NCBI GenBank assembly: GCA_963620035.1
Contig: CAVEXN010000004.1
Coordinates: forward strand, 48,348 to 112,347
Direction of reading: 5' to 3'
DNA from: F23-D06 sp963620035
GTDB lineage: Bacteria; Bacteroidota; Bacteroidia; Bacteroidales; WCHB1-69
Length of the DNA: 64,000 nt
Part shown: in pieces, positions 33,881-42,923 of the stretch
Layout of the letters: each line of letters starts with the position of its first letter
Position numbering within the stretch: the first letter of the stretch is position 1
The notes under the pieces: generated by a model
What the model saw: the letters and a program-made list of their open reading frames with translations, nothing else
Database searches by the model: none
Told to the model about the DNA's origin: nothing
Program-made: the position numbers and the translations under genes

Positions 33881-34333
33881 CTATCCGTTTTGTTCCCGTA
33901 ATGCCGACATCACCTCGTCAATGGCAAAGCCTTTGGCAAGCATTGCACGGATGAGTTTTGCGCGGCCGTTCACAGGGTCCTCCGGATGTAGCCGGAGCCA
34001 TTTCGTAATCGTGTCGTCCAACATCTTGCGATACTGTTCTGCGTCAATGCCGTTGACGATGCATTCTATCGTATCGGGCGCAATCCTTTTTGAGGACAAG
34101 GCCTGCCTTATTTTGAGTTTCCCCCATTGGTCCTTCAGTTTGCTGCGTACGAAAACTTCCGTATAGCGGGTCTCGTTGAGGAAGTCTGACGCTTTGAGCC
34201 GCCCGACAATGTCTTCAAGTTGCAAAGACGGCAGTGCGAAAGGGGCAAGTTTCTTACGCACGTCCAACTCGCAACGCTCCTGAACGGCGCAATAGCGTTC
34301 CATTTTTCCCAATATTTCGCGTATGTCTGGCAT
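33881..34333 (-). CDS. recX: RecX-family regulatory protein
   Basis: The 150-residue helical protein has the three-repeat RecX arrangement: RYCAVQERCELDVRKKL, then FLNETRYTEVFVRSKLKDQWGKLKIRQAL, then KLIRAMLAKGFAIDEVMSAL. RecX modulates RecA filaments. It is encoded between RNase E/G and prfB, all leftward; no recA gene is in the window. Confidence 0.88.
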   Translation of the reverse strand: MPDIREILGKMERYCAVQERCELDVRKKLAPFALPSLQLEDIVGRLKASDFLNETRYTEVFVRSKLKDQWGKLKIRQALSSKRIAPDTIECIVNGIDAEQYRKMLDDTITKWLRLHPEDPVNGRAKLIRAMLAKGFAIDEVMSALREQNG

Positions 34334-34354
34334 GGTTGCCCTGTTGTTGTTTCG

Positions 34355-35935
34355 CTATTCGTTGACCGGCTCGTTCCAGAGCACGATTTCGTCCATTTTG
34401 GTGTTGAAGAACTTGTATTCGAACAGATGATAACTTTGGTTGGCTATCAGCCGTATGTTTTTCTTGTATTTGAATTTCCATTTCAACAAAATTGAGGGGA
34501 AACCATATCGGAGATAAGCATACACAAAGGGGTGCAGCATAATCGTGATTCTTGACTCCTGCTGTTTCTCGAAAAGGAAATCGAGCGTATTGGCCAGCAT
34601 GTCCTCAATCAGCACAGGCGGTTTTATCTTTCCCGTGCCCTTGCATGTGGGACACTGCTCTGTTGTCTCGATTACGGTGGCCTGACGCACACGCTGTCTT
34701 GTTATCTGCATTAAGCAGAATTTGTTGAGTGGAAGAATCGTGTGCCGTGCCCTGTCGTTCTTCATGAACTCTGTCATGGCTTTGTTGAGGGCGACCTTGT
34801 TGCGGGCATCATGGAGGTCCACGAAATCAATGGTGATGATGCCGCCCATGTCACGGAGCCTGAGCTGGCGGGCTATCTCTGCAGCGGCCAACATGTTCGT
34901 GTTCAAAGCATTCTCTTCTGGAGTCTGGTTCGACTTGACCCTATTGCCGCTGTTGACGTCAATGACGTGCATGGCCTCGGTATGCTCGATGATGAGATAG
35001 ACGCCGTTCTTTATCGTGACCACCTTGCCGAAAGATCCCTTTATCTGCTTTGCGACATTGAATTTCTGGAAAATCGGCTGTTTCTCGTCATACAGATGTA
35101 CTATTTCCTCCTGTTCCGGAGCGTAGAGGTGCATATAGTTCTTCACCTCCTTGAAAGTTTCATGCGAGTCAACATAGATGGCATGGAAAGAGTCGTTCAG
35201 CAGGTCGCGCATCAAGGAGATGATGCAGTCAGACTCTTGTACGATGCGCATCGGTGCTTTGGAGGCAAACAGGTTCTCGACTGCCGTGTCCCATTTGTAG
35301 CGCAGCATGTCGAGGTCGGCGGAGAGGTCTTCGAGTTTCTTGTTTTCTGCCACGGTGCGGATGATGACGCCGAAATTGCGGGGTTTTATGCCCTGCACCA
35401 ACGACCTGAGGCGTTTGCGCTCGGCGGAACTCCTGATTTTCTGCGACACCGACACCTTGTCGCAAAAAGGGACAAGGACTATATAGCGTCCCGCAAAGGA
35501 GATTTCAGTCGTGATGCGGGGCCCCTTTGTTGAAATCGGCTCCTTGGCCACTTGCACCATGATTTGCTGTCCGGAAGTGATCACATCGCTGATTCTGCCG
35601 TTTTTGGGTACCTCGTCGAGGTACTGCACGCGGCTGATGCTCCTTTTCCCTGTGGTTATAGCCTGGCTCACGAATGCATTGACCGTACGGGCATGGACGC
35701 CCAGGTCGAGGTAGTGCAGGAAAGCGTCTTTCTCGCTGCCCACATCCACGAATGCCGCATTGAGTCCCGGCATTATTTTCTTGACTTTTCCCAGATAGAT
35801 GTCTCCGACGGAGAACTGCGACGAGAACTTTTCTGTGTGAATTTCCACCAGACGTTTGTCTTCGAGCAGTGCCACCTGGACCTCATTGTTATGGGAAGTA
35901 ATAACAAGTTCTTTTGTTATTGCAGTTTCATTCAT
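34355..35935 (-). CDS. rng: Ribonuclease E/G family protein
   Basis: The 526-residue protein has an S1-like N-terminal domain (GDIYLGKVKKIMPGLNAAFVDVG) and a catalytic RNase E/G core ending in the metal site IIEHTEAMHVIDVNSG and IDFVDLHDARNKV. A zinc-link CPTCKGTG sits near residue 430. The C-terminal 80 residues continue past the core. This size, without the E. coli degradosome scaffold, is usual in Bacteroidota. It processes rRNA and degrades mRNA. Confidence 0.93.
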   Translation of the reverse strand: MNETAITKELVITSHNNEVQVALLEDKRLVEIHTEKFSSQFSVGDIYLGKVKKIMPGLNAAFVDVGSEKDAFLHYLDLGVHARTVNAFVSQAITTGKRSISRVQYLDEVPKNGRISDVITSGQQIMVQVAKEPISTKGPRITTEISFAGRYIVLVPFCDKVSVSQKIRSSAERKRLRSLVQGIKPRNFGVIIRTVAENKKLEDLSADLDMLRYKWDTAVENLFASKAPMRIVQESDCIISLMRDLLNDSFHAIYVDSHETFKEVKNYMHLYAPEQEEIVHLYDEKQPIFQKFNVAKQIKGSFGKVVTIKNGVYLIIEHTEAMHVIDVNSGNRVKSNQTPEENALNTNMLAAAEIARQLRLRDMGGIITIDFVDLHDARNKVALNKAMTEFMKNDRARHTILPLNKFCLMQITRQRVRQATVIETTEQCPTCKGTGKIKPPVLIEDMLANTLDFLFEKQQESRITIMLHPFVYAYLRYGFPSILLKWKFKYKKNIRLIANQSYHLFEYKFFNTKMDEIVLWNEPVNE

Positions 35936-35958
35936 AAAACTATTTCCTTATAAACGAC

Positions 35959-35999
35959 TGAAACTAAACATCCGCCATCAAAACGGACATTTAGTTTCA
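35959..35999 (-). terminator. Hairpin between the micro-protein gene and RNase E/G gene
   Basis: GAAACTAAA (35960-35968) pairs with TTTAGTTTC (35990-35998), with further TCCG/CGGA pairing inside. No clear U run follows on the minus strand, so it may be an attenuating or processing hairpin and not a true terminator. Confidence 0.45.
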
Positions 36000-36021
36000 A
36001 TCTGGCCAAACGCACAACAGA

Positions 36022-36111
36022 TTATCTGTTCTTGTGTCTGTTCTTTCTCAGTCTTTTTTTGCGTTTGTGTGTGTTCATTTTGGCGCGTTTGCGCTTTTTT
36101 CCACTTGGCAT
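36022..36111 (-). CDS. AURKAIP1/COX24-like basic micro-protein
   Basis: A 29-residue reading frame begins MPSGKKRKRAKM and ends KKRLRKNRHKNR; more than half of its residues are Lys or Arg. This closely follows the tiny COX24/AURKAIP1-domain proteins annotated throughout Bacteroidota, related to a mitochondrial small-subunit protein, which suggests it binds ribosomal RNA. It lies 37 bp after the HU gene and is probably cotranscribed with it. It is too short for most gene callers. Confidence 0.85.
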   Translation of the reverse strand: MPSGKKRKRAKMNTHKRKKRLRKNRHKNR

Positions 36112-36148
36112 ATCTTAGTTTATTTAATTTGTTGATAATTAGTAATTC

Positions 36149-36433
36149 TTATTTCGTGGAATTCTTCACCTTGTTCACGAAGGTCTTGCAAGGCTTGAAC
36201 GAGGGGATATTGTGGGCAGGGATGGTGATAGTCTCTTTTTTGGAGATGTTTCTGGCTGTTTTCTGTGCCCTATGCTTGATAATGAAACTTCCGAAACCTC
36301 TCAGATACACATTGTCGCCCTTGACCATGGATGTACGTACCGTTTCCATAAAAGACTCGACGACACTCTGTACAAGACCTTTCTCAAGCCCGTTCTTGCT
36401 CGCGATTTCGTTTACGATTTCTGCTTTTGTCAT
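36149..36433 (-). CDS. HU-family DNA-binding protein
   Basis: The 94-residue protein starts MTKAEIVNEIASKNGLEK and carries LRGFGSFIIKHRAQKTARNI, the DNA-bending arm of HU/IHF proteins, then IPAHNIPSFKPCKTF. It compacts and bends DNA. The HU signature at the arm is intact, but the arm tip (SKKETITIPAH) follows the Bacteroidota form. It has its own promoter box 39 bp upstream of the ATG. Confidence 0.95.
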   Translation of the reverse strand: MTKAEIVNEIASKNGLEKGLVQSVVESFMETVRTSMVKGDNVYLRGFGSFIIKHRAQKTARNISKKETITIPAHNIPSFKPCKTFVNKVKNSTK

Positions 36434-36471
36434 AATTCTTACAATTTAAATATAATGATTTTTTCAGTCGG

Positions 36472-36479
36472 CAAAAATA
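36472..36479 (-). promoter_or_regulatory. -7 promoter element for HU and the micro-protein
   Basis: Leftward TATTTTTG, 38 bp from the HU ATG, in an AT-rich 82 bp gap after deoC. Confidence 0.6.
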
Positions 36480-36515
36480 CAATTATTTTGTTCACTTTCC
36501 ACCACTTGCATTTTT

Positions 36516-37358
36516 TTATTTAATATTTTCGGGAATACGGCTTGCCAGACGGCTGGCCCCGAACCTGAATTTATCATTGCTGAGCCACTCCTTACCCAGT
36601 CCATTGGCCAGCAGCGTCACATATTGGCAGGCCGAGTCGGGGTCGGATATGCCGCCGGCGGCTTTTATGGACACTCTATGTCCTGTTTCGAGAAAATGTT
36701 CCTTTATGGCGTCCATCATCACGACAAAGGCTTCGGGGGTCGCGTTCACGGCAATCTTTCCCGTGGAGGTCTTGATGAAGTCGGCGCCGGCGGCTATGGC
36801 AAGCTGCGAAGCCCGGTAGATGTTGTCCGGTGTCTTGAGTTCGCCGGTCTCTAGTATCACCTTGAGTGTCGCCGCTTTGCAGAGGTCGCGGATGGCGCGG
36901 ATTTCAGCATGGACCTCCTCGTATAGTCCGTCGAGGAACTTGCCGCGAGAGATGACCATGTCAATTTCGTCAGCACCTTGTTCAAGTGCGTAACTGACCT
37001 CGGCGAGTTTCACAGGCAGAGGGCTCTGTCCGGCAGGGAAAGCCCCGGCCACGGACGCCACCTTGATGCCGGTACCGGAAAGCATTTCTTTGGCCGGCGC
37101 GACAAATGGCGGATATACGCAAACCGCGGCCACGGGGCTCACGCCACGCTCGTCGTTCCTGAAAGAGACGGCCGTGCGGCACAATTCGCGAATCCTGTCC
37201 GGCGTGTCGGAACCCTCCAGCGAGGTGAGGTCTATGCTGTTCAATATGAAACGGTACGTCTCCTGCGTGTCCATACAAGGATTCCCATTCCGCAAATACT
37301 CTTCTATGCGTTGCTTCAACTCTTGTTCGCTGAAAGGATAATGCTTCAATTCTGTCAT
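36516..37358 (-). CDS. deoC: Deoxyribose-phosphate aldolase
   Basis: The 280-residue TIM barrel has the catalytic lysines of DeoC in LKVILETG and DFIKTSTGKIAVNATPEA. It cleaves 2-deoxyribose 5-phosphate to glyceraldehyde 3-phosphate and acetaldehyde. It is of the longer DeoC group, with an extra N-terminal helix (about 40 residues). No other deo genes adjoin it. Confidence 0.93.
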   Translation of the reverse strand: MTELKHYPFSEQELKQRIEEYLRNGNPCMDTQETYRFILNSIDLTSLEGSDTPDRIRELCRTAVSFRNDERGVSPVAAVCVYPPFVAPAKEMLSGTGIKVASVAGAFPAGQSPLPVKLAEVSYALEQGADEIDMVISRGKFLDGLYEEVHAEIRAIRDLCKAATLKVILETGELKTPDNIYRASQLAIAAGADFIKTSTGKIAVNATPEAFVVMMDAIKEHFLETGHRVSIKAAGGISDPDSACQYVTLLANGLGKEWLSNDKFRFGASRLASRIPENIK

Positions 37359-37395
37359 TATTGTCGCTTTTTGATGTTTGTTCTTCTTGAAAAAA

Positions 37396-38493
37396 CTATT
37401 CTTTTTTCTGTTTGCTGAAACGGTCGACCGCCACCTTTACGGAAAAGATGTGTGAATACTGTGCTATGGAAAGGTTGCCGAGGTCGGTGAAGGCGTAGTC
37501 GATGGTGACAAGGTTCTTGATGCACACGCCAAGGCCGGCATTGATCTGGAGGGTGGTCTTCCGGGAACCGTCAAAGTCGGTTTCCTGCTGCATATTGCCA
37601 ATGCCCAGACGCAGTGCCACGATTTTCTTGTACCCGAATTCCATTCCCAAATGGGGGTCTATGCTGATCGCATTGCTGCGGATGAGCACATTCCGTTTCC
37701 CGTCAAACGTGCAGTCCAACCCCAAGGCGAAAGTTGCGTTGAAACCTTTGCCGAAGTCGATGTGTTTGGCGCCGCCGAGTTGAACCGATGGCAGCGTAAG
37801 TTCCGTGGCGTTCTGCGGTATCGTGTTTCCTGTCTGCCTGAAGACCTCTGCCACCTGGTCGGTGAGATGATAGTTCCAGACGTTGAAAGTGGATGTCATG
37901 TCGCGCAGCATCAGGCCGGCCTGCCAACCCTTGCGCACGAACTGCAGGCCGGCATCCAGCCCGAAGCCCCAGGCGTTGGCGAACTGTCCGATTTTGCGGT
38001 AAACGATCTTGGCGCCGCCGCCCACGGAGAGCCCGGGCACCTGTTCAAAGGCGTATGCATAGTCGAGCAGCACGGCATTGTCGGCGGCCGAGAACAACGA
38101 AATCCGGTCATAGTCCACATTTCCCTGGGCATCAATCAGTTCAGTCGTGTTCATGATATTGTCCACGCCGAAGCGGACATAGGTCAGCGCGACAGAAGAG
38201 CGTCTGTCGATTCTATAGCCTATTCCGGCATAGTCGTACTTTGCGGCACCGGCAAAATACTCTGCATGCATCAGCGACAGCTGGTAGCGTTTGTCCATCC
38301 TGGAAAGCCCGGCGGGGTTCCAGTACGCCGAGGTCACGTCGTCAGTCATGGCACAGTATGTACCCGACAGGGCAAGGCCGCGCGCGCCGATGCCCAAAGA
38401 GAGGAACTCGTTGCTGTATTTGTTCTGCGCAAGGCCTGCAAGCGAGGATAGCGACAGGAGCAGCAGCGCAGCTATGGTCTTCCGCATTATCAT
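37396..38493 (-). CDS. PorV/PorQ-family outer-membrane barrel (type IX secretion-type)
   Basis: The 365-residue protein has a signal peptide (IAALLLLSLSSLAGLAQ) and the family opening FLSLGIGARGLALSGTYCAMTDDVTSAYWNPAGLS, shared by PorV, PorQ and relatives of the FadL-like UPF0164 group. Beta strands alternate to the end. In T9SS PorV shuttles cargo to the attachment complex and PorQ pairs with PorU/PorZ; this protein may be either or a paralog. It overlaps the THUMP methyltransferase gene (ATGA). Confidence 0.82.
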   Translation of the reverse strand: MIMRKTIAALLLLSLSSLAGLAQNKYSNEFLSLGIGARGLALSGTYCAMTDDVTSAYWNPAGLSRMDKRYQLSLMHAEYFAGAAKYDYAGIGYRIDRRSSVALTYVRFGVDNIMNTTELIDAQGNVDYDRISLFSAADNAVLLDYAYAFEQVPGLSVGGGAKIVYRKIGQFANAWGFGLDAGLQFVRKGWQAGLMLRDMTSTFNVWNYHLTDQVAEVFRQTGNTIPQNATELTLPSVQLGGAKHIDFGKGFNATFALGLDCTFDGKRNVLIRSNAISIDPHLGMEFGYKKIVALRLGIGNMQQETDFDGSRKTTLQINAGLGVCIKNLVTIDYAFTDLGNLSIAQYSHIFSVKVAVDRFSKQKKE

Positions 38494-39668
38494 TGCCCGT
38501 CTTCGTGTTTATGTCTGACAAAATCCCTGTGAGAGCCGGAGAACAGTTCATAACCTAAGAACCTGCATTCCAGAGGGCCGTTGAACACCGTGGCTTTCAT
38601 ACATGGTTTGAGTCCAATATGCTTGAGCGCATCCATGTCGGCGCTGATGACAAAGGCGCGGCAGCCTTGGAGGTTGCTCTTGAAGGTGTCGCCCATATCG
38701 GCATAGAAAGCATTGATGTCATCCAATTCGAGGCGTTCGCCGTATGGCGGGTTCATCATGGCCAAAGCGGGTAAGCGAACCGGCCGTACCTGACGGAAGT
38801 CGTTTTTATTGAGCGAGATGAAGTCGGAGAGGCGTGCACGGTCGATGTTGGCCTGTGCCATGTTCAGGAACGCGGCATTGATGTCGGAGCCGTAGAAGTT
38901 CACGGGCACATCCTCCTTGATGTCGGCGTCGTGTCTGACCTTGGTCCAGAGTCGGGAGTCGAAATCCTTCCAACGGAGGAAGCCGTACTCGCGGCGGTAG
39001 AATCCGGCGGGTATCCGAAGCGCTTTCATGGCGGCCTCGATCAGCAGGGTTCCGCTTCCGCACATGGGGTCAATGAAATCGCATTCGCCGTTCCATCCGC
39101 TGAGTTCAATCATAGCGGCGGCGGTCACCTCGCTGACGGGGGCGGGATGGTTGCGCACCCGGTAACCGCGCCTGTGCAGCGAATCGCCGGAACTGTCCAG
39201 AAAAAGCTGCGCTTCATTCTTATATATATGAAGGCAGAAACGCACATCAGGGTCGTCCTTGTCCACCGAAGGGCGGTGGCCGCACAAATCCCTGAAACGG
39301 TCGCAGACCGCATCTTTCGCCAGCACGGAGGCGAACAGCGGCGTGGAGAATATCGAATCGACGTTGGTGGTATTCACCGCCATCGTGCCCTCGTCGCGGA
39401 GGAATTGTTCGGCGGGATAGTCGAACAGCTGTTCGTAGAACTGCCGGTTGTTCTCGAAAGTGAACGTTTTCTGCCGCCAGAGGATGCGCAAGGCAAGACG
39501 ACAGAAGTAGTTGGCCCGGTACATCAGTTCCAAGTCTCCCTCAAAACTCACCGAGCGGCTCAAGGGACGGCAGTTCCGTGCGCCAAGCGAAGCCAGTTCC
39601 CTGGCCAGCAAGGGCTCCAGACCGGCGTATGTTTTCGCTATAAAATAGCAATTGTCCTCGTTTTTCAT
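38490..39668 (-). CDS. THUMP-domain RNA methyltransferase (RlmL/Trm14-like)
   Basis: Starting at the ATG at 39668 gives 392 residues. The N-terminal THUMP RNA-binding region (FIAKTYAGLEPLLARELASLGA, then RPLSRSVSFEGD) leads to a class I methyltransferase with FIDPMCGSGTLLIEAAM and the catalytic MNPPYGERL. It probably makes N2-methylguanosine in 23S rRNA or a tRNA. The upstream in-frame Met at 39707 is unlikely: a TATGTTTG promoter box (39684-39677) lies between it and the chosen ATG. Confidence 0.88.
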   Translation of the reverse strand: MKNEDNCYFIAKTYAGLEPLLARELASLGARNCRPLSRSVSFEGDLELMYRANYFCRLALRILWRQKTFTFENNRQFYEQLFDYPAEQFLRDEGTMAVNTTNVDSIFSTPLFASVLAKDAVCDRFRDLCGHRPSVDKDDPDVRFCLHIYKNEAQLFLDSSGDSLHRRGYRVRNHPAPVSEVTAAAMIELSGWNGECDFIDPMCGSGTLLIEAAMKALRIPAGFYRREYGFLRWKDFDSRLWTKVRHDADIKEDVPVNFYGSDINAAFLNMAQANIDRARLSDFISLNKNDFRQVRPVRLPALAMMNPPYGERLELDDINAFYADMGDTFKSNLQGCRAFVISADMDALKHIGLKPCMKATVFNGPLECRFLGYELFSGSHRDFVRHKHEDGQ

Positions 39669-39676
39669 AATGGCGA

Positions 39677-39684
39677 CAAACATA
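39677..39684 (-). promoter_or_regulatory. -7 promoter element for the THUMP methyltransferase gene
   Basis: Leftward TATGTTTG, just 8 bp from the ATG at 39668. If used, the mRNA leader would be only a few bases long. Confidence 0.4.
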
Positions 39685-39722
39685 CAGAAAAAAACCGTTC
39701 GCAGCATTTGTGAAAAAAATTC

Positions 39723-39730
39723 TATATTTG
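39723..39730 (+). promoter_or_regulatory. -7 promoter element for ornithine aminotransferase
   Basis: TATATTTG, 53 bp upstream of the ATG at 39784, in the divergent region with the methyltransferase gene. Confidence 0.6.
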
Positions 39731-39783
39731 CACCCGTTTATTTGAAGTGAACAAGAAATAGTCATTCATAAAAATCAGCAATT

Positions 39784-41010
39784 ATGGTAGAAAAAATTAC
39801 ATCCAGCCAACAAGCCATCGAAATGGAAGCCAAATACGGGGCTCACAATTACCACCCGCTTGACGTGGTCATCGCGCGTGGTCAAGGGCCTTACGTATGG
39901 GATGTGGAAGGGAAAAAGTATTTCGACTTCCTTTCCGCCTATTCCGCAGTCAACCAAGGGCATTGCCACCCGAAGATTGTGGGGGCGATGATTGACCAGG
40001 CCCAGAAGGTATGCCTGACTTCACGCGCATTCTACAACGACTGCCTTGGCCCTTACGAGAAATATGTGACCGAGACTTTCGGATACGACAAGGTGCTGCC
40101 GATGAACTCCGGCGCAGAAGCCGACGAGACCGCACTGAAGCTTGCGCGCAGATGGGGATACGACAAGAAAGGCATCCCCGAGAACCAGGCCAAGATCATC
40201 GTATGCGAGGGCAACTTCCACGGACGCACCATCACCATCATCTCACTCTCCGTGGATCCGGACGCATACGCAGGTTTCGGCCCGTTCACGCCGGGATTCA
40301 TCAAGATACCCTACAACGATGTGGACGCGCTCGCCAAAGCGCTGGAAGACCCGATGGTGTGCGGTTTCCTGGTTGAACCCATACAAGGAGAAGCAGGCGT
40401 CTATGTGCCTGACGAGGGATACCTCAAGAAATGCTACGACCTCTGCAAGGCCCACAACGTGCTCTTCATGGCCGACGAGGTGCAGACCGGCATCGCCCGT
40501 ACGGGAAAGATGCTGGCATGCGACCACGAGGGCGTACGTCCGGACATCCTGATTTTAGGGAAAGCGCTCTCAGGAGGCACAATGCCGGTGTCTGCCGTTC
40601 TGGCCGACGACGAAATCATGCTGAACATCAAGCCCGGCGAACATGGTTCCACTTTCGGCGGAAACCCCATAGCATGCCGCGTAGGCATCGCCGCCCTGGA
40701 AGTCGTGAAAGAAGAGAAACTCGCCGAACGTGCCGAACACCTCGGCAGAATCTTCCGCGAAGAGATGGGCAAGATCAACAGTCCGCTCATCAAGCAGGTG
40801 CGCGGCAAAGGTCTGCTCAACGCCGTCATCATCCAACCCACAAACGGCAAGGAGGCTTGGGACGTGTGCGTGAAGATGAAGGAACTCGGCGTGCTTGCCA
40901 AACCCACCCACCAGCACATCATCCGCTTCGCCCCGCCGTTGGTCATCACCGAAGAAGAGCTGCGCGAAGCCATCAGCCGCATCAAGGACGCCATACTCTC
41001 CTTTGAATAA
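39784..41010 (+). CDS. rocD: Ornithine aminotransferase
   Basis: The 408-residue class III PLP aminotransferase has LPMNSGAEADETALKLARRWG, CEGNFHGRTITIISLS, FLVEPIQGEAGVYVPDEGYL, FMADEVQTGIARTGKM and the PLP lysine in LGKALSGG. The residues fit ornithine aminotransferases, which form glutamate-5-semialdehyde and glutamate from ornithine and 2-oxoglutarate. Monocistronic with its own terminator. Confidence 0.94.
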   Translation: MVEKITSSQQAIEMEAKYGAHNYHPLDVVIARGQGPYVWDVEGKKYFDFLSAYSAVNQGHCHPKIVGAMIDQAQKVCLTSRAFYNDCLGPYEKYVTETFGYDKVLPMNSGAEADETALKLARRWGYDKKGIPENQAKIIVCEGNFHGRTITIISLSVDPDAYAGFGPFTPGFIKIPYNDVDALAKALEDPMVCGFLVEPIQGEAGVYVPDEGYLKKCYDLCKAHNVLFMADEVQTGIARTGKMLACDHEGVRPDILILGKALSGGTMPVSAVLADDEIMLNIKPGEHGSTFGGNPIACRVGIAALEVVKEEKLAERAEHLGRIFREEMGKINSPLIKQVRGKGLLNAVIIQPTNGKEAWDVCVKMKELGVLAKPTHQHIIRFAPPLVITEEELREAISRIKDAILSFE

Positions 41011-41029
41011 AAACTGCGGCTATATCATC

Positions 41030-41073
41030 ACAAGAGGGTACCCCCGGCATGGGCGTCACCCTCTTGTTTTTTC
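41030..41073 (+). terminator. Intrinsic terminator of rocD
   Basis: ACAAGAGGGT (41030-41039) pairs with ACCCTCTTGT (41058-41067), then a T run. It starts 20 bp after the rocD stop and covers the false upstream start of ygiQ. Confidence 0.88.
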
Positions 41074-41096
41074 TCCAACAACACCAAAAAGCCAAC

Positions 41097-42923
41097 ATGC
41101 CGGAACGCAAGCATTTCCTTCCTGTCACTAAAAAAGAACTCGAATATCTCGGCTGGGACTATGTTGACGTTGTCATAGTCAGCGGCGACGCTTACGTTGA
41201 CCACCCCTCATTCGCCGCCGCCGTCATCGGGCGCACGTTGGAACGGGAAGGGCTGCACGTGGCCATCCTGCCGCAACCCAACTGGCAGGACGACCTCCGC
41301 GACTTCAAGAAACTTGGAAAACCAAGGCTCTTCTTCGGGGTCACCTCCGGCAACATGGATTCTATGGTAAACCACTACACGGCCGACAAACGGCTGCGCA
41401 GCGACGATGCCTACACGGCAGGCGGTGCGGCGGGATTCCGCCCCGACTATGCCGTCACCGTCTATTCGCACATCCTGCGGGAACTGTATCCCGACGTGCC
41501 TGTGGTGATCGGCGGGATCGAGGCGTCCATGAGGCGGCTCTCCCATTACGACTATTGGAGCGACAGCCTCAAGCCGTCGGTGCTGCTGGACAGCCGGGCC
41601 GACATCCTGGTTTACGGTATGGGCGAGCGTCCTATAGTGGAACTTGCCCATATGCTGCGCCACCCTGACTGGCGACAGAATCTGCACCGCTGCCGGCAAA
41701 TCGCCTACCTTGATTCGAGCCTTGACCCTTACGCCGGAGAGAATCCCATCCTGCTTCACGCCTACGAGGAAGAACTGCAGGACAAACACAAATACGGCGA
41801 GGATTTCGTGCGTTTTGAAACAGAATCCAACAAACGGGAGCAACGAATGATCATTCAGCCTTGCAACGGCCGTTACATCATCGTGAACCCGCCCTACCCT
41901 CCAGCCACCGAAGAAGAGATGGACCGTTTCGCCCTGTTTGACCGCATGATGAACGCGCCTCATCCCAAATACCTCAAGCGCGGCGACATTCCCGCCTTCG
42001 AGATGATCAAGAACTCCGTCACCATTCACCGTGGTTGTTTCGGCGGCTGCGGATTCTGTGCCATCTCCGCACACCAGGGCAAGCAGATATCGTCGCGCTC
42101 CGAAAAGTCAATCCTTGCAGAAGTCGCGGATCTCATCCGGAGAGACTACTTCAAAGGACACATCAGCGACCTTGGCGGTCCGTCCGCCAACATGTTCCGG
42201 ATGGGAGGCAAAGACACCGAAAAGTGCAACAGATGCCCGCGTCCGTCCTGCCTGACGCCGCACATCTGCCCGAACCTGCAGACGAACCATCACCCGCTCA
42301 CCCGGCTGTACCGGAAAGTCGAACAGATGGACGGGGTTCGGCATGTCACCATCGGCAGCGGCATACGATACGATATGCTGATCGGGCACGGCGGTGGCGA
42401 CGAACGGCAGAACGGACAGGGCGAATACCTTCACCAAGTGGTGGACAGGCACGTTTCCGGGAGGCTGAAAGTGGCGCCCGAGCACACCGACGATGAAGTC
42501 CTTGCCTTGATGCGAAAGCCCACATTTGAAGCGTTCATTGAATTCCTCGGCAAGTTCAACGAAGAGAACCGGAATTGCGGCAAAAGGCAGCAGCTTATCC
42601 CATACCTCATCTCCGCGCATCCCGGCTGCACCGTGCAGAAGATGGCCGCCTTGAGCAAGACCGCCCGCAAATACCGGCTGGTCACCGACCATGTGCAAGC
42701 ATTCACCCCCACCCCTATGACCTTCTCTACGGCGGTCTATTATCTCGGCTACGACCCCTATACCGGCAAACCGGTACATACGGCACACAGCCTTGAGGAA
42801 CGGCGCGAGCAGCACCGCTTTTTTTTCCCCGAGAAAGAAAAACGAAAAGAGAACAACCGGTCTACTTCCGCCCGAAATCGGCGGGGATTTCACCCCAAAG
42901 GGGGGTGTTCCACTTGTAGATAG
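41097..42923 (+). CDS. YgiQ-family radical SAM protein
   Basis: From the ATG at 41097 the protein has 608 residues. The N-terminus (ERKHFLPVTKKELEYLGW) and VDHPSFAAAVIGR are family landmarks. The radical SAM cysteines are CFGGCGFC (CxxxCxxC) near residue 310, followed by SAHQG and a C-terminal cysteine set CNRCPRPSC. The C-terminal tail is basic. Its substrate is unknown. The earlier in-frame ATG (41049) lies inside the rocD terminator. The 3' end overlaps the convergent RNase H gene by 62 bp. Confidence 0.92.
   Translation: MPERKHFLPVTKKELEYLGWDYVDVVIVSGDAYVDHPSFAAAVIGRTLEREGLHVAILPQPNWQDDLRDFKKLGKPRLFFGVTSGNMDSMVNHYTADKRLRSDDAYTAGGAAGFRPDYAVTVYSHILRELYPDVPVVIGGIEASMRRLSHYDYWSDSLKPSVLLDSRADILVYGMGERPIVELAHMLRHPDWRQNLHRCRQIAYLDSSLDPYAGENPILLHAYEEELQDKHKYGEDFVRFETESNKREQRMIIQPCNGRYIIVNPPYPPATEEEMDRFALFDRMMNAPHPKYLKRGDIPAFEMIKNSVTIHRGCFGGCGFCAISAHQGKQISSRSEKSILAEVADLIRRDYFKGHISDLGGPSANMFRMGGKDTEKCNRCPRPSCLTPHICPNLQTNHHPLTRLYRKVEQMDGVRHVTIGSGIRYDMLIGHGGGDERQNGQGEYLHQVVDRHVSGRLKVAPEHTDDEVLALMRKPTFEAFIEFLGKFNEENRNCGKRQQLIPYLISAHPGCTVQKMAALSKTARKYRLVTDHVQAFTPTPMTFSTAVYYLGYDPYTGKPVHTAHSLEERREQHRFFFPEKEKRKENNRSTSARNRRGFHPKGGCSTCR

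Noticed and set aside
41208..42074. 288-codon leftward frame opposite ygiQ
   Set aside because: Antisense to a clear radical SAM gene and lacking a promoter or motifs.
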